From assembly GCA_016875225.1 (NCBI GenBank), contig VGRW01000002.1, positions 1 through 64,000 on the forward strand: a stretch of 64,000 nucleotides of DNA. The letters are read 5' to 3'. Shown in pieces: positions 7,431 to 16,273 of this stretch (within the stretch, counting starts at the first letter, position 1; every line of letters starts with the position of its first letter). The notes beneath the pieces are model-generated. The model worked only from the letters and a program-made list of their open reading frames with translations. It did no database searches and was not told where the DNA came from. The position numbers were made by a program, and so were the translations under genes. The stretch comes from Deltaproteobacteria bacterium. Lineage in GTDB: Bacteria; Myxococcota_A; UBA9160; SZUA-336.

Positions 7431-9134
7431 TCACATGTTCGTGTAGTCGGGCCCGTCGCCGCCTTCGGGCGTGGTCCAGGTGATCTGCGCGTACGGATCG
7501 GCGACGTCGCAGGTCTTGCAGTGCACGCAGTTCTCGTGGTGGATCACCAGGCGCCTGCCGTTCGGCGCGGCGGCGTCGGGGATCATCTCGTAGACGGCGG
7601 CGGGGCAGAAGTTCTCGCAGGGGTTTCCGTACTCACGCGTGCATCGGGTCGCGCACAGGTCCGTGTCGGCGACCTTCAGGTGGTGCGGCTGGTCGACCTC
7701 GTGCCGCGATCCGGCGAGCGCGACCGCGGTCACCTTGTCGAAGGTCAGCTTGTTGTCGTAGGCGACCTTCTGCTTCTTCGCCTGCTCCTTCGGCGTGAGC
7801 TCCGAGAGCTTCATCATGTGCTCGTGGTCGGGGTGCGTGTGCACCTGCTTCAGCAGGCCGCGGCCGCCCGTGACCATCGGGAGCGCCTGGCCGTTCACGA
7901 GCCACGGCAGCTGGCGCAGCCAGCCGAGCCAGCGCGGCATCTTCGACACGTACTTGAACGAGCCGTGGAAGTTTCGCGCCTTGAAGTGCTCCTTGGCGAG
8001 CCAGCTCTCGTGGAAGAGCCGCGAATAGCTCTCGAGCGTCTGCGCGGAGTAGTCGTCCTTCCGGATCGCCCCCACGAGCGCCTCGGCCGCGAGCATTCCG
8101 CTCTTGATCGCCAGGTGCACGCCCTTCAGACGCTCGCCGTTGCAGGTGCCGGCGGCGTCGCCGATCAGCAGCGCACCGTCGGCGAAGAGCTTCGGGAACG
8201 AGAAGTAGCCGCCGGCGGGCATGGTCTTCGCGCCGTAGCGGATGCACTCGCCGCCCTCGAGCAGCTCGCGCATGCGCGGGTGCGTCTTCCAGCGCTGCAT
8301 CAGGTCGTGCGGATCGGTGTGCGGGTTGTCGTAGTCGAGTCCGGTCACGAAGCCGATCGAGATGCACGAGTCCTTGAGATCGTAGATCCAGCCGCCGCCG
8401 AACGTGGTCGGGTCGTGAGGCCAGCCCATCGTGTGCACGACGCGGCCGGGCCGGTGGTTCTCCGGGCGGATCCGCCAGATCTCCTTGATTCCCGTCTCGT
8501 ACGCCTGCGGGTTCGAGCCGGCGAGCCCGAGCTCGTCGATCAGGATCTTGGTGCAGGATCCGCGCGTTCCCTCTCCGAAGATCACGCACTTGGCGTGGAT
8601 CTCCGGCCCGGCCTCGAAGACGGACTTCGGGCTGCCATCCTTGTCGACGCCTCGGTCCTGGACCTGCACGCCGACCACGCGCTTGCCGTCGAAGATCGGC
8701 TTCGCGGCCGCGAAGCCGGGGTAGATCTCGATCCCGCGCTCCTCCGCTTTCGCCCCCAGCCACTTCACGACGTCGGACAGCGAGATCGCGTAGTTGCCGT
8801 GATTCACGAACGGCGGCGGCGTGACCGGAACCGTGATCACCCGGTTCGGCGTCATCGCCCAGGTGTAGTCCTCCGTGCACTGGTAGTGGAACGGGAACCC
8901 CTGCTCCAGGAAGTCCGGCATCAGCTCCGCGAGGCCGCGCGGATCCATCATCGCGCCGGAAAGCTGGTGGCCGCCGATCTCGGGCGCCTTCTCGATCACG
9001 AGCACCGCGGGCATCTCGAGGTTCTGCGCCTTGCACAGGTCGGCCAGGCGAATCACGCTCGCGAGCGTCGCCACGCCCCCACCCACGAAGAGAAGATCCA
9101 CGTCCAGTCGCTCGCGCTCCACGGTCTCACTCAT
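7431..9134 (-). CDS. Electron transfer flavoprotein-ubiquinone oxidoreductase
   Basis: A 567-residue membrane-associated enzyme that takes electrons from ETF, reduced by acyl-CoA dehydrogenases, and gives them to quinone. The FAD motif (F-V-G-G-G-V-A-T-L-A) is at the N-terminus, and I-G-G-H-Q-L-S-G-A follows as in all ETF-QOs. The C-terminus carries the 4Fe-4S binding ferredoxin segment, with Cys residues in NPCENFCPA and NCVHCKTCD. I prefer the start MSETVERER at 9134; an in-frame ATG at 9146 adds four residues. It fits the two acyl-CoA dehydrogenases at 160-2450 as the respiratory exit for beta-oxidation electrons. Confidence 0.95.
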   Translation of the reverse strand: MSETVERERLDVDLLFVGGGVATLASVIRLADLCKAQNLEMPAVLVIEKAPEIGGHQLSGAMMDPRGLAELMPDFLEQGFPFHYQCTEDYTWAMTPNRVITVPVTPPPFVNHGNYAISLSDVVKWLGAKAEERGIEIYPGFAAAKPIFDGKRVVGVQVQDRGVDKDGSPKSVFEAGPEIHAKCVIFGEGTRGSCTKILIDELGLAGSNPQAYETGIKEIWRIRPENHRPGRVVHTMGWPHDPTTFGGGWIYDLKDSCISIGFVTGLDYDNPHTDPHDLMQRWKTHPRMRELLEGGECIRYGAKTMPAGGYFSFPKLFADGALLIGDAAGTCNGERLKGVHLAIKSGMLAAEALVGAIRKDDYSAQTLESYSRLFHESWLAKEHFKARNFHGSFKYVSKMPRWLGWLRQLPWLVNGQALPMVTGGRGLLKQVHTHPDHEHMMKLSELTPKEQAKKQKVAYDNKLTFDKVTAVALAGSRHEVDQPHHLKVADTDLCATRCTREYGNPCENFCPAAVYEMIPDAAAPNGRRLVIHHENCVHCKTCDVADPYAQITWTTPEGGDGPDYTNM

Positions 9135-9152
9135 GGCGGCGAGCATACCGGA

Positions 9153-10358
9153 TCAGGCTTGGGGCAGCAGCACCCGCGAGAAGGCCAGGAAGACCACGAG
9201 CGCGCCGAGCAATGCGATGCCGGCGAACAGGAACGGCGCCCCGGGGCCGATCGACGCGAAGACCCAGCCCCAGCACAAGGCGCCGATCGTGCGGCCCGTG
9301 TGCAGCATGGCCTGGCTCTGCGACATCGTCTCGCCCGCCTCGTGCGCGCCGCAGACCTTCGAGAACAAGCTCGTGAACGCCGGGATCGTGATCCCCGCGC
9401 CGAGCGCCATGCCGACCGAGCAGAGCGAGAGCGTCGCGAAGCCGTGGCTTGCGGACATTCCCGCGATCGAGATCCCCGTCAGCGTCAGGCCGACCATGGT
9501 CATTCGCGTCTCGCCGAGCGCGCGAGAGAGGCGGCCGACGAGCAGCCCCTGGCTCGCCCCCAGCACGATCGCGACGGCCGCGATGAAGAGCCCGGTCTGC
9601 GTCTCGTTCCAGTCGAAGCGAGCGGCCGCGAAGAGCGGGAACATCGCGTCGACCACGGAGAACGCGAAGAACATGTGGAAGAACAGATATAGGAAGAGGC
9701 GCTGGCTGCGCCCGTGGACGCTCGCCATGACGAGAAGCGGAGCGGGCACCAGCGCGCGCGCGAGCCCGCGCCAGCCGCCACGCGCGGGAACCGGGGCCTT
9801 GGATTCCGGGAGCGCGAACAGGGCGAGCACGAAGTTCAGCGCGGCCACGCCCGCCGTCGCGTAGAACGGCAGCGCCGGATCGATGCCGCCGAGGATTCCC
9901 CCGAGCGCGGTGCCGAGCACGATTCCGACGCCGGAAGCCGCGCCGATCAGACCCATTCCCTGCGCGCGTGAATCCTCGTCGGTGAGGTCGGTCATGTACG
10001 CCTGCGCCGTGCCGATGCTCGCGCCGAAGAATCCGCCGAGAAATCTCGCGATCAGCACGGTCGGCAGCGTCTGGGCGATCGCGAGCATCACGAACGAGAA
10101 CACCGTTCCGAGGAGCGAGACGAGCAGCACCGGCCTTCGCCCCACGCGATCCGAGATCCAACCCCAGAGCGGCAGGAACAGAACCAGGCCCAGCGCGTAG
10201 AGCGCCGTGATCAGGCCGATGTGGAACGCGTCGATTCCGAGCCTCTCGACGAAACCGGGCAGCACGGGGATCAGGATCGAGAAGCCGACGAAGTCGATCA
10301 GGATCGTGGTGAAGATGATTCCGACGGCGAGGCGGCGGTGTCGCTTGGCTTCACTCAT
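9153..10358 (-). CDS. Major facilitator superfamily transporter (TetA/MdtG-like)
   Basis: A protein of about 401 residues with 12 predicted membrane helices. The N-terminal half has I-L-I-D-F-V-G-F-S-I-L-I-P-V-L-P and the MFS motif A loop G-W-I-S-D-R-V-G-R-R-P. These are typical of the DHA1 drug:H+ antiporter group that includes TetA. Start MSEAKRHRR (10358) is chosen; MQTTM at 10370 is an alternative, and neither has a clear ribosome binding site. It is the first gene of the operon with ETF-QO and the flavoprotein, 18 bp upstream of the former. The substrate is not predictable. Confidence 0.85.
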   Translation of the reverse strand: MSEAKRHRRLAVGIIFTTILIDFVGFSILIPVLPGFVERLGIDAFHIGLITALYALGLVLFLPLWGWISDRVGRRPVLLVSLLGTVFSFVMLAIAQTLPTVLIARFLGGFFGASIGTAQAYMTDLTDEDSRAQGMGLIGAASGVGIVLGTALGGILGGIDPALPFYATAGVAALNFVLALFALPESKAPVPARGGWRGLARALVPAPLLVMASVHGRSQRLFLYLFFHMFFAFSVVDAMFPLFAAARFDWNETQTGLFIAAVAIVLGASQGLLVGRLSRALGETRMTMVGLTLTGISIAGMSASHGFATLSLCSVGMALGAGITIPAFTSLFSKVCGAHEAGETMSQSQAMLHTGRTIGALCWGWVFASIGPGAPFLFAGIALLGALVVFLAFSRVLLPQA

Positions 10359-10406
10359 CGTTGTCTGCATTCTAGGGGGCAATCCGCCGAGGCGGGAGGT
10401 CGATAC

Positions 10407-11324
10407 GTGGAGCTCCGCGAGCGAAGGCTTGCCCAGGTGGTGCGCGACTTCATGGAGGCGTTCGTGCTCGCGCGAACCCTGGGCGAGGATCTGCGCGCGG
10501 GACGGCTCTCGTTCCAGACCGTCACGCGCTTGGTGGGCGACGCGGAGGACAGCGCGCTCTACCGACTGAAGGAGGAGTGCCACGCGCTCTTCCGCCTCGA
10601 TTTCGAACGGCCGAGGACCGAAGTCCAGGCCGAGGAGTTCTTCGACCTCGCCGTGGGCGCGCTCTTCCACGAGACCATGAAGTTCCGCGAAGGGTTCTAC
10701 CTGACCGACCGCTACGGCCCACGGCTGCAGAAGATGATGGCCGAGGGATCGGCGACCGGGCCCCTCGCCGACACCTTCTGGCGCGTCGTCGAGGCCGGCC
10801 GACGCCGCATGCTCGAGTCCGAATCCGAGGCCGAGACCCTGTTCTCCGAGACGCGGGATCAGCTGCTGGTCCTGCTGCGTCAGCTCGAGTCGTCGGGCGC
10901 CGTGGCGCGAAGCCTGGTCGAGGATCCGGCGCGCGCGCAGCAGGTCTTCGGCCTTCCGCTGGCGCAGCTGCTCGCGGATACCTACGGCTCGGCCGAGCGC
11001 GGCTACCAGCTCGCGATCGACAGCCTGATCGACAACGGGCATTTCGAGGAGGCCGCCGCGGTGCTCGATCGCCCGGATGCGAGGGCCGCCGGTGTCACTG
11101 ACGGTGCGCTCGACTTTGCGCGAGGCATGGCGAGCTACTATGCGGGTGACAGTCTGGCGACGGTCGAGTCACTCTCGAGGTGGAGCAAGAAGGGAACGGT
11201 TTCGTCCCCGGCCTGGCATCAGCGGGCCGCTCGCGTGCTCTTGGCGCTCGCGAAAAGCGTCGAGCTCACGGACCCGAAGCTGGCGAAGCACGCGAGCGCG
11301 CTCGCGCGCGACTTCAGCCCTTAG
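10407..11324 (+). CDS. Uncharacterised alpha-helical protein
   Basis: A 305-residue protein that I do not recognise. GTG 10407 is favoured because GGGAGG lies 7 nt upstream. No signal peptide or membrane segment is visible. The sequence is almost wholly helical, with frequent E-x-R/x-L-x patterns. The C-terminal third (about 210-300) looks like two or three TPR-like helix pairs: H-F-E-E-A-A-A-V-L-D, A-R-G-M-A-S-Y-Y-A-G-D-S, and A-A-R-V-L-L-A-L-A-K. The gene is divergent from the MFS operon (48 bp between starts) and its last 11 bases overlap the convergent lgt. Codon pattern matches its neighbours. No function is proposed. Confidence 0.75.
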   Translation: MELRERRLAQVVRDFMEAFVLARTLGEDLRAGRLSFQTVTRLVGDAEDSALYRLKEECHALFRLDFERPRTEVQAEEFFDLAVGALFHETMKFREGFYLTDRYGPRLQKMMAEGSATGPLADTFWRVVEAGRRRMLESESEAETLFSETRDQLLVLLRQLESSGAVARSLVEDPARAQQVFGLPLAQLLADTYGSAERGYQLAIDSLIDNGHFEEAAAVLDRPDARAAGVTDGALDFARGMASYYAGDSLATVESLSRWSKKGTVSSPAWHQRAARVLLALAKSVELTDPKLAKHASALARDFSP

Positions 11325-12096
11325 CGCGTGTCGCGGCTGCGGCCGGATTCGCCCGCAGCCACAGCCAGCCCGACGCGCCGATCGCGATGCACACCAGCGC
11401 GACGACCTGCGCATTCGAGAACGGGCCGACCAGGATCGGATTCAAGCGATAGCTCTCGATCACGAGCCGGCCGATGCCGGAGAGCATCAGGTACTCGCCG
11501 AACAAGAACGGCGAGCGCGCGCGCCGGCGCCAGAGCAACGCTCCGACGGGGAGCAGCCAGAGCGTCTCGTACAGCATCGTCGCATGGACGCGGAAGACCT
11601 CGTTCGTCGCGGGGTCGATCGTCGGCGGAAGGCCCTGCGGGAAAGCCACCGCCCAGGGGACGTCGGAGCGCACGCCGTAATCGTCGCCGACGAGGAAGCA
11701 GCCGATCCGACCCAGCGCCTGACCGACGGCGAGTGAAGGCGCGGCGCAGTTCGCGGCCGTGAGCAGCGGCACCTTGCTCGAGTGCGCGGCCCACAGACCG
11801 AGAATCGTCCCGCCCAGAAATCCGCCGTACCAGGTGATCCCGCCGCGAGAGGTGAGCAGCTCGAATGCGCTCGCGCCCCCGTCGCGCGCGACCTGCTCCG
11901 CCACGTACCAGAGCTTCGCGCCGAGCAGGCCGCCCACCACGCACCAGGTGACCATGTCCCAGGCCGCCTTCCCCGGCAGGCCCGCCCGTTCGAAGGAACG
12001 CGCCGCGAGAAAGCCACCGGCGAGAAAGCCGGCCGCGACCATCACTCCGAAGGTCGAGATGGGAAAGCCGAAGATCTCGAAGAGGACCGGGTACAC
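11314..12096 (-). CDS. lgt: Prolipoprotein diacylglyceryl transferase
   Basis: A 260-residue inner-membrane enzyme that moves diacylglycerol from phosphatidylglycerol to the lipobox cysteine of prolipoproteins, the first step of lipoprotein maturation. About seven hydrophobic segments are visible. The Lgt signature A-L-G-R-I-G-C-F-L-V-G-D-D-Y-G is present at about residues 140-155. The R-G-G-I-T-W-Y-G-G-F-L-G-G segment carries Tyr where E. coli Lgt has the functionally important His103, a substitution seen in other Lgts. Its client in this window would be BamD at 49652-50551. The 3' end overlaps the convergent 305-residue gene by 11 bp. Confidence 0.93.
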   Translation of the reverse strand: MYPVLFEIFGFPISTFGVMVAAGFLAGGFLAARSFERAGLPGKAAWDMVTWCVVGGLLGAKLWYVAEQVARDGGASAFELLTSRGGITWYGGFLGGTILGLWAAHSSKVPLLTAANCAAPSLAVGQALGRIGCFLVGDDYGVRSDVPWAVAFPQGLPPTIDPATNEVFRVHATMLYETLWLLPVGALLWRRRARSPFLFGEYLMLSGIGRLVIESYRLNPILVGPFSNAQVVALVCIAIGASGWLWLRANPAAAATRAKG

Positions 12097-12111
12097 GCGC
12101 GGGCAGGATAC

Positions 12112-13584
12112 CTAAGCCTGGCCTTCGCGCTCATCCTCGCGCAGCCGCTCCTCGATCGCCGCGAGCTGCTCGGGGAAGCATTCCTTCGCGGTGCGCACGA
12201 ACTCGGCGATCCTGCGCGTCTCGAAGAAGTCCGGGCTCGAGTCACCGAGCTCGAGCCCGAGCAGCCGCACGTCGGGTCGGCTCCGGACGAGCTCGAGATC
12301 GCGGCGATGCATCGTCTCGATGCTCGCGGCCGCGACCGTCTGCATGAGTCGCAGCTTGCCGATCCGTCCCGGGTGTGAGCGGTAGTTCTGCAGCCCGCCC
12401 GTGAGCTTCACGTACAAGATCACCAGTCGTCCGCGCTTCTCCACGCCGGCCGCGCGGTCGAGATCCCACTTCCGGACGATCGAGTGCAGTGGGACATCCT
12501 CGGTGGTCGAGCCATCGATGTAGTGCGACGTGTGCCCGAGGCGCGGGATCACGCGCGGCACGAAGAGCAGGGGCACGCTCGACGAGGCGAGCGCCGCGGA
12601 GCGCGCTTCGGTCTGGATCATCAGCTCGCCGAGGTGGGGCGGGACCACGCCCGGCGTCAGCACCTCGGAGCGGCAGTGCAGCAGGTTGAAGGCGATGCAG
12701 TAGAAGGGGATTCGCGGCTCGATCGAGCCGCAGTACCGCTCGAGCAGCCGCGAGAGCCCGTCGGCGCAGTCCACGAATCCGGCGCCAGCGGATCCCAGCG
12801 ACGGAAGCAGCGCGTCGCGAACCAGGTGGCGCAGGAACTGCAGCTTCGAGGGGCGCAGCGCCAGATCGACGCGGCCCGTGTAGAGGTCGTAGCCGAGCTG
12901 CTCGATCGCGTGCGGCGAGAGCCCCTGAGCGTAGAGCAGCCCCGCCATGGCTCCGGCGCTCGAGCCCCAGACCTCGGTGAGGTGATCTGTTACTCCGAGC
13001 GTCTCGAAGAGCTGGAGCGCGGTCGCGTGCGCGAAGAGCTTCAACCCCCCCGAGCCGAGCGAGAGCACGACCCGCGCCTCGGGGTCGGAGCAGACCGCGC
13101 GAAGTCGGCGGAAGCGTTCGTGCAGCGCGGGCAGGGCCGCGTGCACTCCGGCGGGAATCACCTGCCAGACGTAGCGACGTTCTCCGCCTGCGCGGTCGAG
13201 AACGAAGCCGTCCGCGGGAACCCGGCGATTCCGGCCCAGGAAACGGATCTCGACCGAGCCGTTCGCGCGGTCTTCCGCGAGCAGGCGCGCGAGCACGGCC
13301 AGGCGAGCGTCCTCGGGCGGCCACTCGTCCACCGAGCCGTCGTGCGGCAGCGAGAAGCGCACCGGAAGCTCGGACTCGCTGATCCTGCGCACGATCTCCA
13401 GGCGGAGATCGTGCTTTCCCGTCTCGAGCAGCTCGACGTCGGTCAGGTAGAAGCTGCCGTCCGGAGCCTGGAATCGCAGCGGCGACTCGCGCTCCCGGAG
13501 CTCCGCCCAGACCTCCGGAGCCAGGTCGAGCTTGATCTGTACGACGTGACCCAAGGGGAGGCGGCGCTCCTTCGCTCGACCCAT
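12112..13584 (-). CDS. Patatin-like phospholipase with an extra N-terminal region
   Basis: A 490-residue protein with a patatin domain from about residue 170 on. The oxyanion-type turn is L-G-S-G-G-L-K (about 175-181). The nucleophile elbow is W-G-S-S-A-G with Ser209. The catalytic aspartate is Asp357 in Y-I-D-G-S-T. This Ser-Asp dyad hydrolyses acyl ester bonds of lipids. The first ~165 residues (beta-rich, with repeated L-x-x-x-V-E-L and R-R-x-S-E patterns) belong to no family I recognise and may be a regulatory or binding module. No signal peptide is seen, so it is probably cytoplasmic. It precedes lgt by 15 bp on the same strand and may share its transcript. Confidence 0.88.
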   Translation of the reverse strand: MGRAKERRLPLGHVVQIKLDLAPEVWAELRERESPLRFQAPDGSFYLTDVELLETGKHDLRLEIVRRISESELPVRFSLPHDGSVDEWPPEDARLAVLARLLAEDRANGSVEIRFLGRNRRVPADGFVLDRAGGERRYVWQVIPAGVHAALPALHERFRRLRAVCSDPEARVVLSLGSGGLKLFAHATALQLFETLGVTDHLTEVWGSSAGAMAGLLYAQGLSPHAIEQLGYDLYTGRVDLALRPSKLQFLRHLVRDALLPSLGSAGAGFVDCADGLSRLLERYCGSIEPRIPFYCIAFNLLHCRSEVLTPGVVPPHLGELMIQTEARSAALASSSVPLLFVPRVIPRLGHTSHYIDGSTTEDVPLHSIVRKWDLDRAAGVEKRGRLVILYVKLTGGLQNYRSHPGRIGKLRLMQTVAAASIETMHRRDLELVRSRPDVRLLGLELGDSSPDFFETRRIAEFVRTAKECFPEQLAAIEERLREDEREGQA

Positions 13585-13751
13585 CGGCCTCGGGCAAGGG
13601 CACCCTTAGAGGGACCGATCCGGAACCCGTCCCTGGCGATAAAAACCTTTTGCGTCCATCGGTTACGGATCGATACCGCGGGCTTGGCGCGACCGGACTT
13701 CCGCCCCGAGATGGGTTGGCGGGAGTGTCTGCTCGGATCTGCCGATACGCG

Positions 13752-13779
13752 TTGACACCCCCCCCGGTCCAGATAGCCT
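13752..13779 (+). promoter_or_regulatory. Predicted promoter of the transglycosylase–moaC operon
   Basis: A perfect -35 TTGACA (13752-13757), a 16-bp spacer and TAGCCT (13774-13779) precede the gene at 13811. The start would be near 13786, giving a leader of about 25 nt. That leader contains CCCCGGGAATTCGGGG (an imperfect hairpin, about 13782-13797) and a GGGAG ribosome binding site at 13803-13807. Confidence 0.55.
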
Positions 13780-13810
13780 GTCCCCGGGAATTCGGGGGCG
13801 TCGGGAGCCT

Positions 13811-14416
13811 ATGAACGACCTTGCCAAGCTTCGCCGGATCGCTCTGCTAGGCGGTCTCCTCCTGCTGCTGGGCAGCGCGCTTCTCGATCGCGCCGGCGCG
13901 ACATCAGGGATGCTGGCCGCGGTGTCCTCCGGCCCCGCGAGCGAGCCGGACGGCGCGCTGCGCCGCGGCGTGGTCGCCGCGCTCGAGGCGAAGGCGCCGC
14001 GTCTGGACCGACTGCTCTCGGCGCGAATCGCCGCCAGCATCGCGCGCTGCGGCCGCGAGCAGGCGCTCGCACCCGACCTCGTGCTCGCGGTGCTGATGCA
14101 GGAGAGCAGCGGTCGGCCAGGCGCGCGGAGCTCGAAGGGGGCGATCGGCCTGATGCAGGTGATGCCGCACATGTACGAGGTGCTGGCTCTGCCCGGCAGC
14201 GCGACGCACGTCGAGGCGAACATCGAGGCGGGCTGTCGCCTGCTCGCGGACAACATCCGCAGACTCGGCGAGGAGCGCGGAATCAGCAGCTACTGCTGGG
14301 GCAACGCCATCGGCAACGACTACTACCTGCGGCGCATCCAGCAGCTTCGCCGCGACCTGCGACCCTACCTGAACGACGGGAGCGCAAGCGGCCCGAGCGC
14401 TCCGGTCAGCGGATGA
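13811..14416 (+). CDS. Lytic transglycosylase, SLT domain
   Basis: A 201-residue periplasmic murein lytic transglycosylase. Residues 9-27 form a membrane/signal segment. The SLT fold starts near residue 80 with L-A-V-L-M-Q-E-S-S-G, where Glu98 is the catalytic acid. G-A-I-G-L-M-Q-V-M-P follows as in Slt70/MltC-type enzymes. It cleaves the MurNAc-GlcNAc bond, giving 1,6-anhydro ends. The stop overlaps the moaC start (ATGA), so the two are coupled, although their functions are unrelated. A promoter at 13752-13779 drives the pair. Confidence 0.9.
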   Translation: MNDLAKLRRIALLGGLLLLLGSALLDRAGATSGMLAAVSSGPASEPDGALRRGVVAALEAKAPRLDRLLSARIAASIARCGREQALAPDLVLAVLMQESSGRPGARSSKGAIGLMQVMPHMYEVLALPGSATHVEANIEAGCRLLADNIRRLGEERGISSYCWGNAIGNDYYLRRIQQLRRDLRPYLNDGSASGPSAPVSG

Positions 14417-14925
14417 AGCGTCCCGTCCGCGGGCGCGCCCGACCGCGGCGCTCCAGCCACTTCGACGAGCGGGGTGCCGCGCGCATGGTCGACGTCGGCG
14501 ACAAGGCGGTCACGTCTCGCGAGGCCGTCGCGCGCGGTCGAGTGAGCCTGTCGCGAGAGGCGTTCGACAGCATCGTCTCGGGCACCGCCAAGAAAGGGGA
14601 TGTCCTGGGCGTGGCGAGGATCGCGGCGATCCAGGCCGCGAAGCGGACCGCGGACTGGATCCCGCTCTGCCATCCCCTGGCCCTCGACGCGCTAGAGGTC
14701 TCTTTCGAGCCGGATGCCTCCGGTCCGGCCATCTCGATCGAGGCGCTGGTCCGAACGAGCGCGCGAACCGGTGTCGAGATGGAGGCGATGGTCGCCGTCT
14801 CCGCGGCGGCGCTCACGATCTACGACATGTGCAAGTCGATCGACCGAGGCATCTCGATCGGAGACGTGCGCTTGGTGCGGAAGTCGGGCGGAAAGAGCGG
14901 GCTCTACGAGCGCGCAGGCTCCTAG
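14413..14925 (+). CDS. moaC: Cyclic pyranopterin monophosphate synthase
   Basis: A 170-residue MoaC, which with MoaA converts GTP through 3',8-cyclo-dihydro-GTP to cyclic pyranopterin monophosphate in molybdenum cofactor synthesis. Family motifs present: M-V-D-V-G-D-K near the start, the helix A-A-I-Q-A-A-K-R-T, the core P-L-C-H-P-L at about residues 80-85, and Y-D-M-C-K-S-I-D-R-G near 138-147 with the catalytic Lys and Asp. The first ~18 residues are basic and probably flexible. moaC is separated from other mo-genes here; no moaA, moaD or moaE is in the window. Confidence 0.95.
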   Translation: MKRPVRGRARPRRSSHFDERGAARMVDVGDKAVTSREAVARGRVSLSREAFDSIVSGTAKKGDVLGVARIAAIQAAKRTADWIPLCHPLALDALEVSFEPDASGPAISIEALVRTSARTGVEMEAMVAVSAAALTIYDMCKSIDRGISIGDVRLVRKSGGKSGLYERAGS

Positions 14926-14986
14926 GCGGTCTTGTCAGCCCCGTAGCCTTGGGGATAAGCTCGCATGGCCCTTCCCGGGCCCACCG

Positions 14987-16198
14987 ATGAGAACGGTCGA
15001 ACGGCTCCTCGCTCTGGCTCTCGTCTGCTCGCCGCTCGCCGCGGCGTCGGCCGCCCCGACTCCGGATCAGGGCGCGGCCGTGGTCGAGCTGATTCCGCTG
15101 GAGCGCGCCGCGTGGACGCCGAAGCACGTGCTGGTCGGCTTGTCGGGCGTCTTCGGCAGCTGGGACTACTGGTACGCCGACCGCGAGATCGAGATCGAGA
15201 CCGTCCCTCCGGACGCCGAACTCGGCCTCTACTACCTGCGGCGGAATTTCCAGAAGCGCTTCGAGCGCGCGAGCGCGCCCGCGAAGGTGCGGCTGCCGCC
15301 GCGCGCGGACTCGACCCCCAGGGACGCGATCCGGATCCACGCGACCGCGAACGGCTACCTCGCGAAGGACGTGAGCTTCCCGTCTGGAGAAGTCCCGTCG
15401 CGGGTGACGATCACGCTCAGCGCTCTGCCGAACTCGCTGGTGTTCCTGGGCCAGACCAGCTTCAGGGGGCGGACCACGCTCACGCTTCGAACCACCGAGC
15501 AGCCGGAGGTGCGCCTCGCCAAGAGCTCGCGCAGCGACGGCTTCTCGATCGCGCTCACCAAGACCGCGCTGAAGCTCGAGCGAGCGGCGTCGGGCTCGGG
15601 CGCGCGGCTTACCAGCATCGACGCCACCCAGATCGCGGAGGATGCCGTCATTCGGGTCCAGACGGACGCGCCCGACGTGGAGGTCCGTTCGAAGCAGAGC
15701 TTCGATCCGGTGAACTCGCAGTACGTGCTGATCTTCGATCTGATGCGGCCCGGGTCGACCGCCCCGTCGGACGCGGAGATCCGCGCGCAGCTGCAGAGCG
15801 TCGCGTTCTCTCCGAGCCCTGACTGCGACGCCCGCTACGCCGAAGCGCTGCGCTCGCGCCTGGGCGACGCGGCGATCGCGGAGGCGCTGCGCCCGTCGGG
15901 CGGGGTCACGGATCTGTACCGACGCGAGGCGATGCTGCGGCTCGGGCGCTTCCGCGAGGGAAGCGTGCGAACGGAGGCCGGCGAGACGCTGCGCACCGGG
16001 AGCTCGCTCGAGATGGCCCTGGCGATTCAGTCGGCGGCCACGGTCGAGGGCTACCTGGCGCTGCTCGGTGCGCTCGCGCGCTCGGAGCCGCAGCCGGAAC
16101 AGACCATGAGAAGCCTGGTCGCGCCGCAGCTCTCGGATTCCGAGTTCGCTCCGATCTACGAAGCCGTCGAGGGCGCCCGGCGCAGCTGCCACCGTTAG
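14987..16198 (+). CDS. Secreted protein with a PEGA-like segment, function unknown
   Basis: A 403-residue protein beginning MRTVERLLALALVCSPLAAA, a clear Sec signal peptide with cleavage near S-A-A-P. Residues about 60-145 contain V-P-P-D-A-E-L-G-L-Y-Y-L and later A-R/T-A-N-G-Y-L-A-K-D-V. The alternation resembles a PEGA-type beta-sandwich, found in surface or signalling proteins. The C-terminal part (about 270-403) is helical with two Cys (P-D-C-D-A-R and R-R-S-C-H-R). The true start is the ATG at 14987; an open frame upstream is only the moaC shadow. It lies 61 bp after moaC and may be read from the same promoter. I do not recognise a specific family. Confidence 0.7.
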   Translation: MRTVERLLALALVCSPLAAASAAPTPDQGAAVVELIPLERAAWTPKHVLVGLSGVFGSWDYWYADREIEIETVPPDAELGLYYLRRNFQKRFERASAPAKVRLPPRADSTPRDAIRIHATANGYLAKDVSFPSGEVPSRVTITLSALPNSLVFLGQTSFRGRTTLTLRTTEQPEVRLAKSSRSDGFSIALTKTALKLERAASGSGARLTSIDATQIAEDAVIRVQTDAPDVEVRSKQSFDPVNSQYVLIFDLMRPGSTAPSDAEIRAQLQSVAFSPSPDCDARYAEALRSRLGDAAIAEALRPSGGVTDLYRREAMLRLGRFREGSVRTEAGETLRTGSSLEMALAIQSAATVEGYLALLGALARSEPQPEQTMRSLVAPQLSDSEFAPIYEAVEGARRSCHR

Positions 16199-16243
16199 CC
16201 GCGATCCGCCACTCCCTCGGGCGGGCGAACGTCGCCCCTCTTT

Positions 16244-16266
16244 GCTCCTCACCCCGAACGAGGAGC
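16244..16266 (+). promoter_or_regulatory. Hairpin that covers the radC ribosome binding site
   Basis: GCTCCTC (16244-16250) is an exact reverse complement of GAGGAGC (16260-16266), with a 9-nt loop. The right arm contains GAGGAG, the only good ribosome binding site for the GTG at 16274 (8-nt spacing). In RNA this would sequester the site, which could lower or condition translation of radC. Confidence 0.45.
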
Positions 16267-16273
16267 CGTCGTC

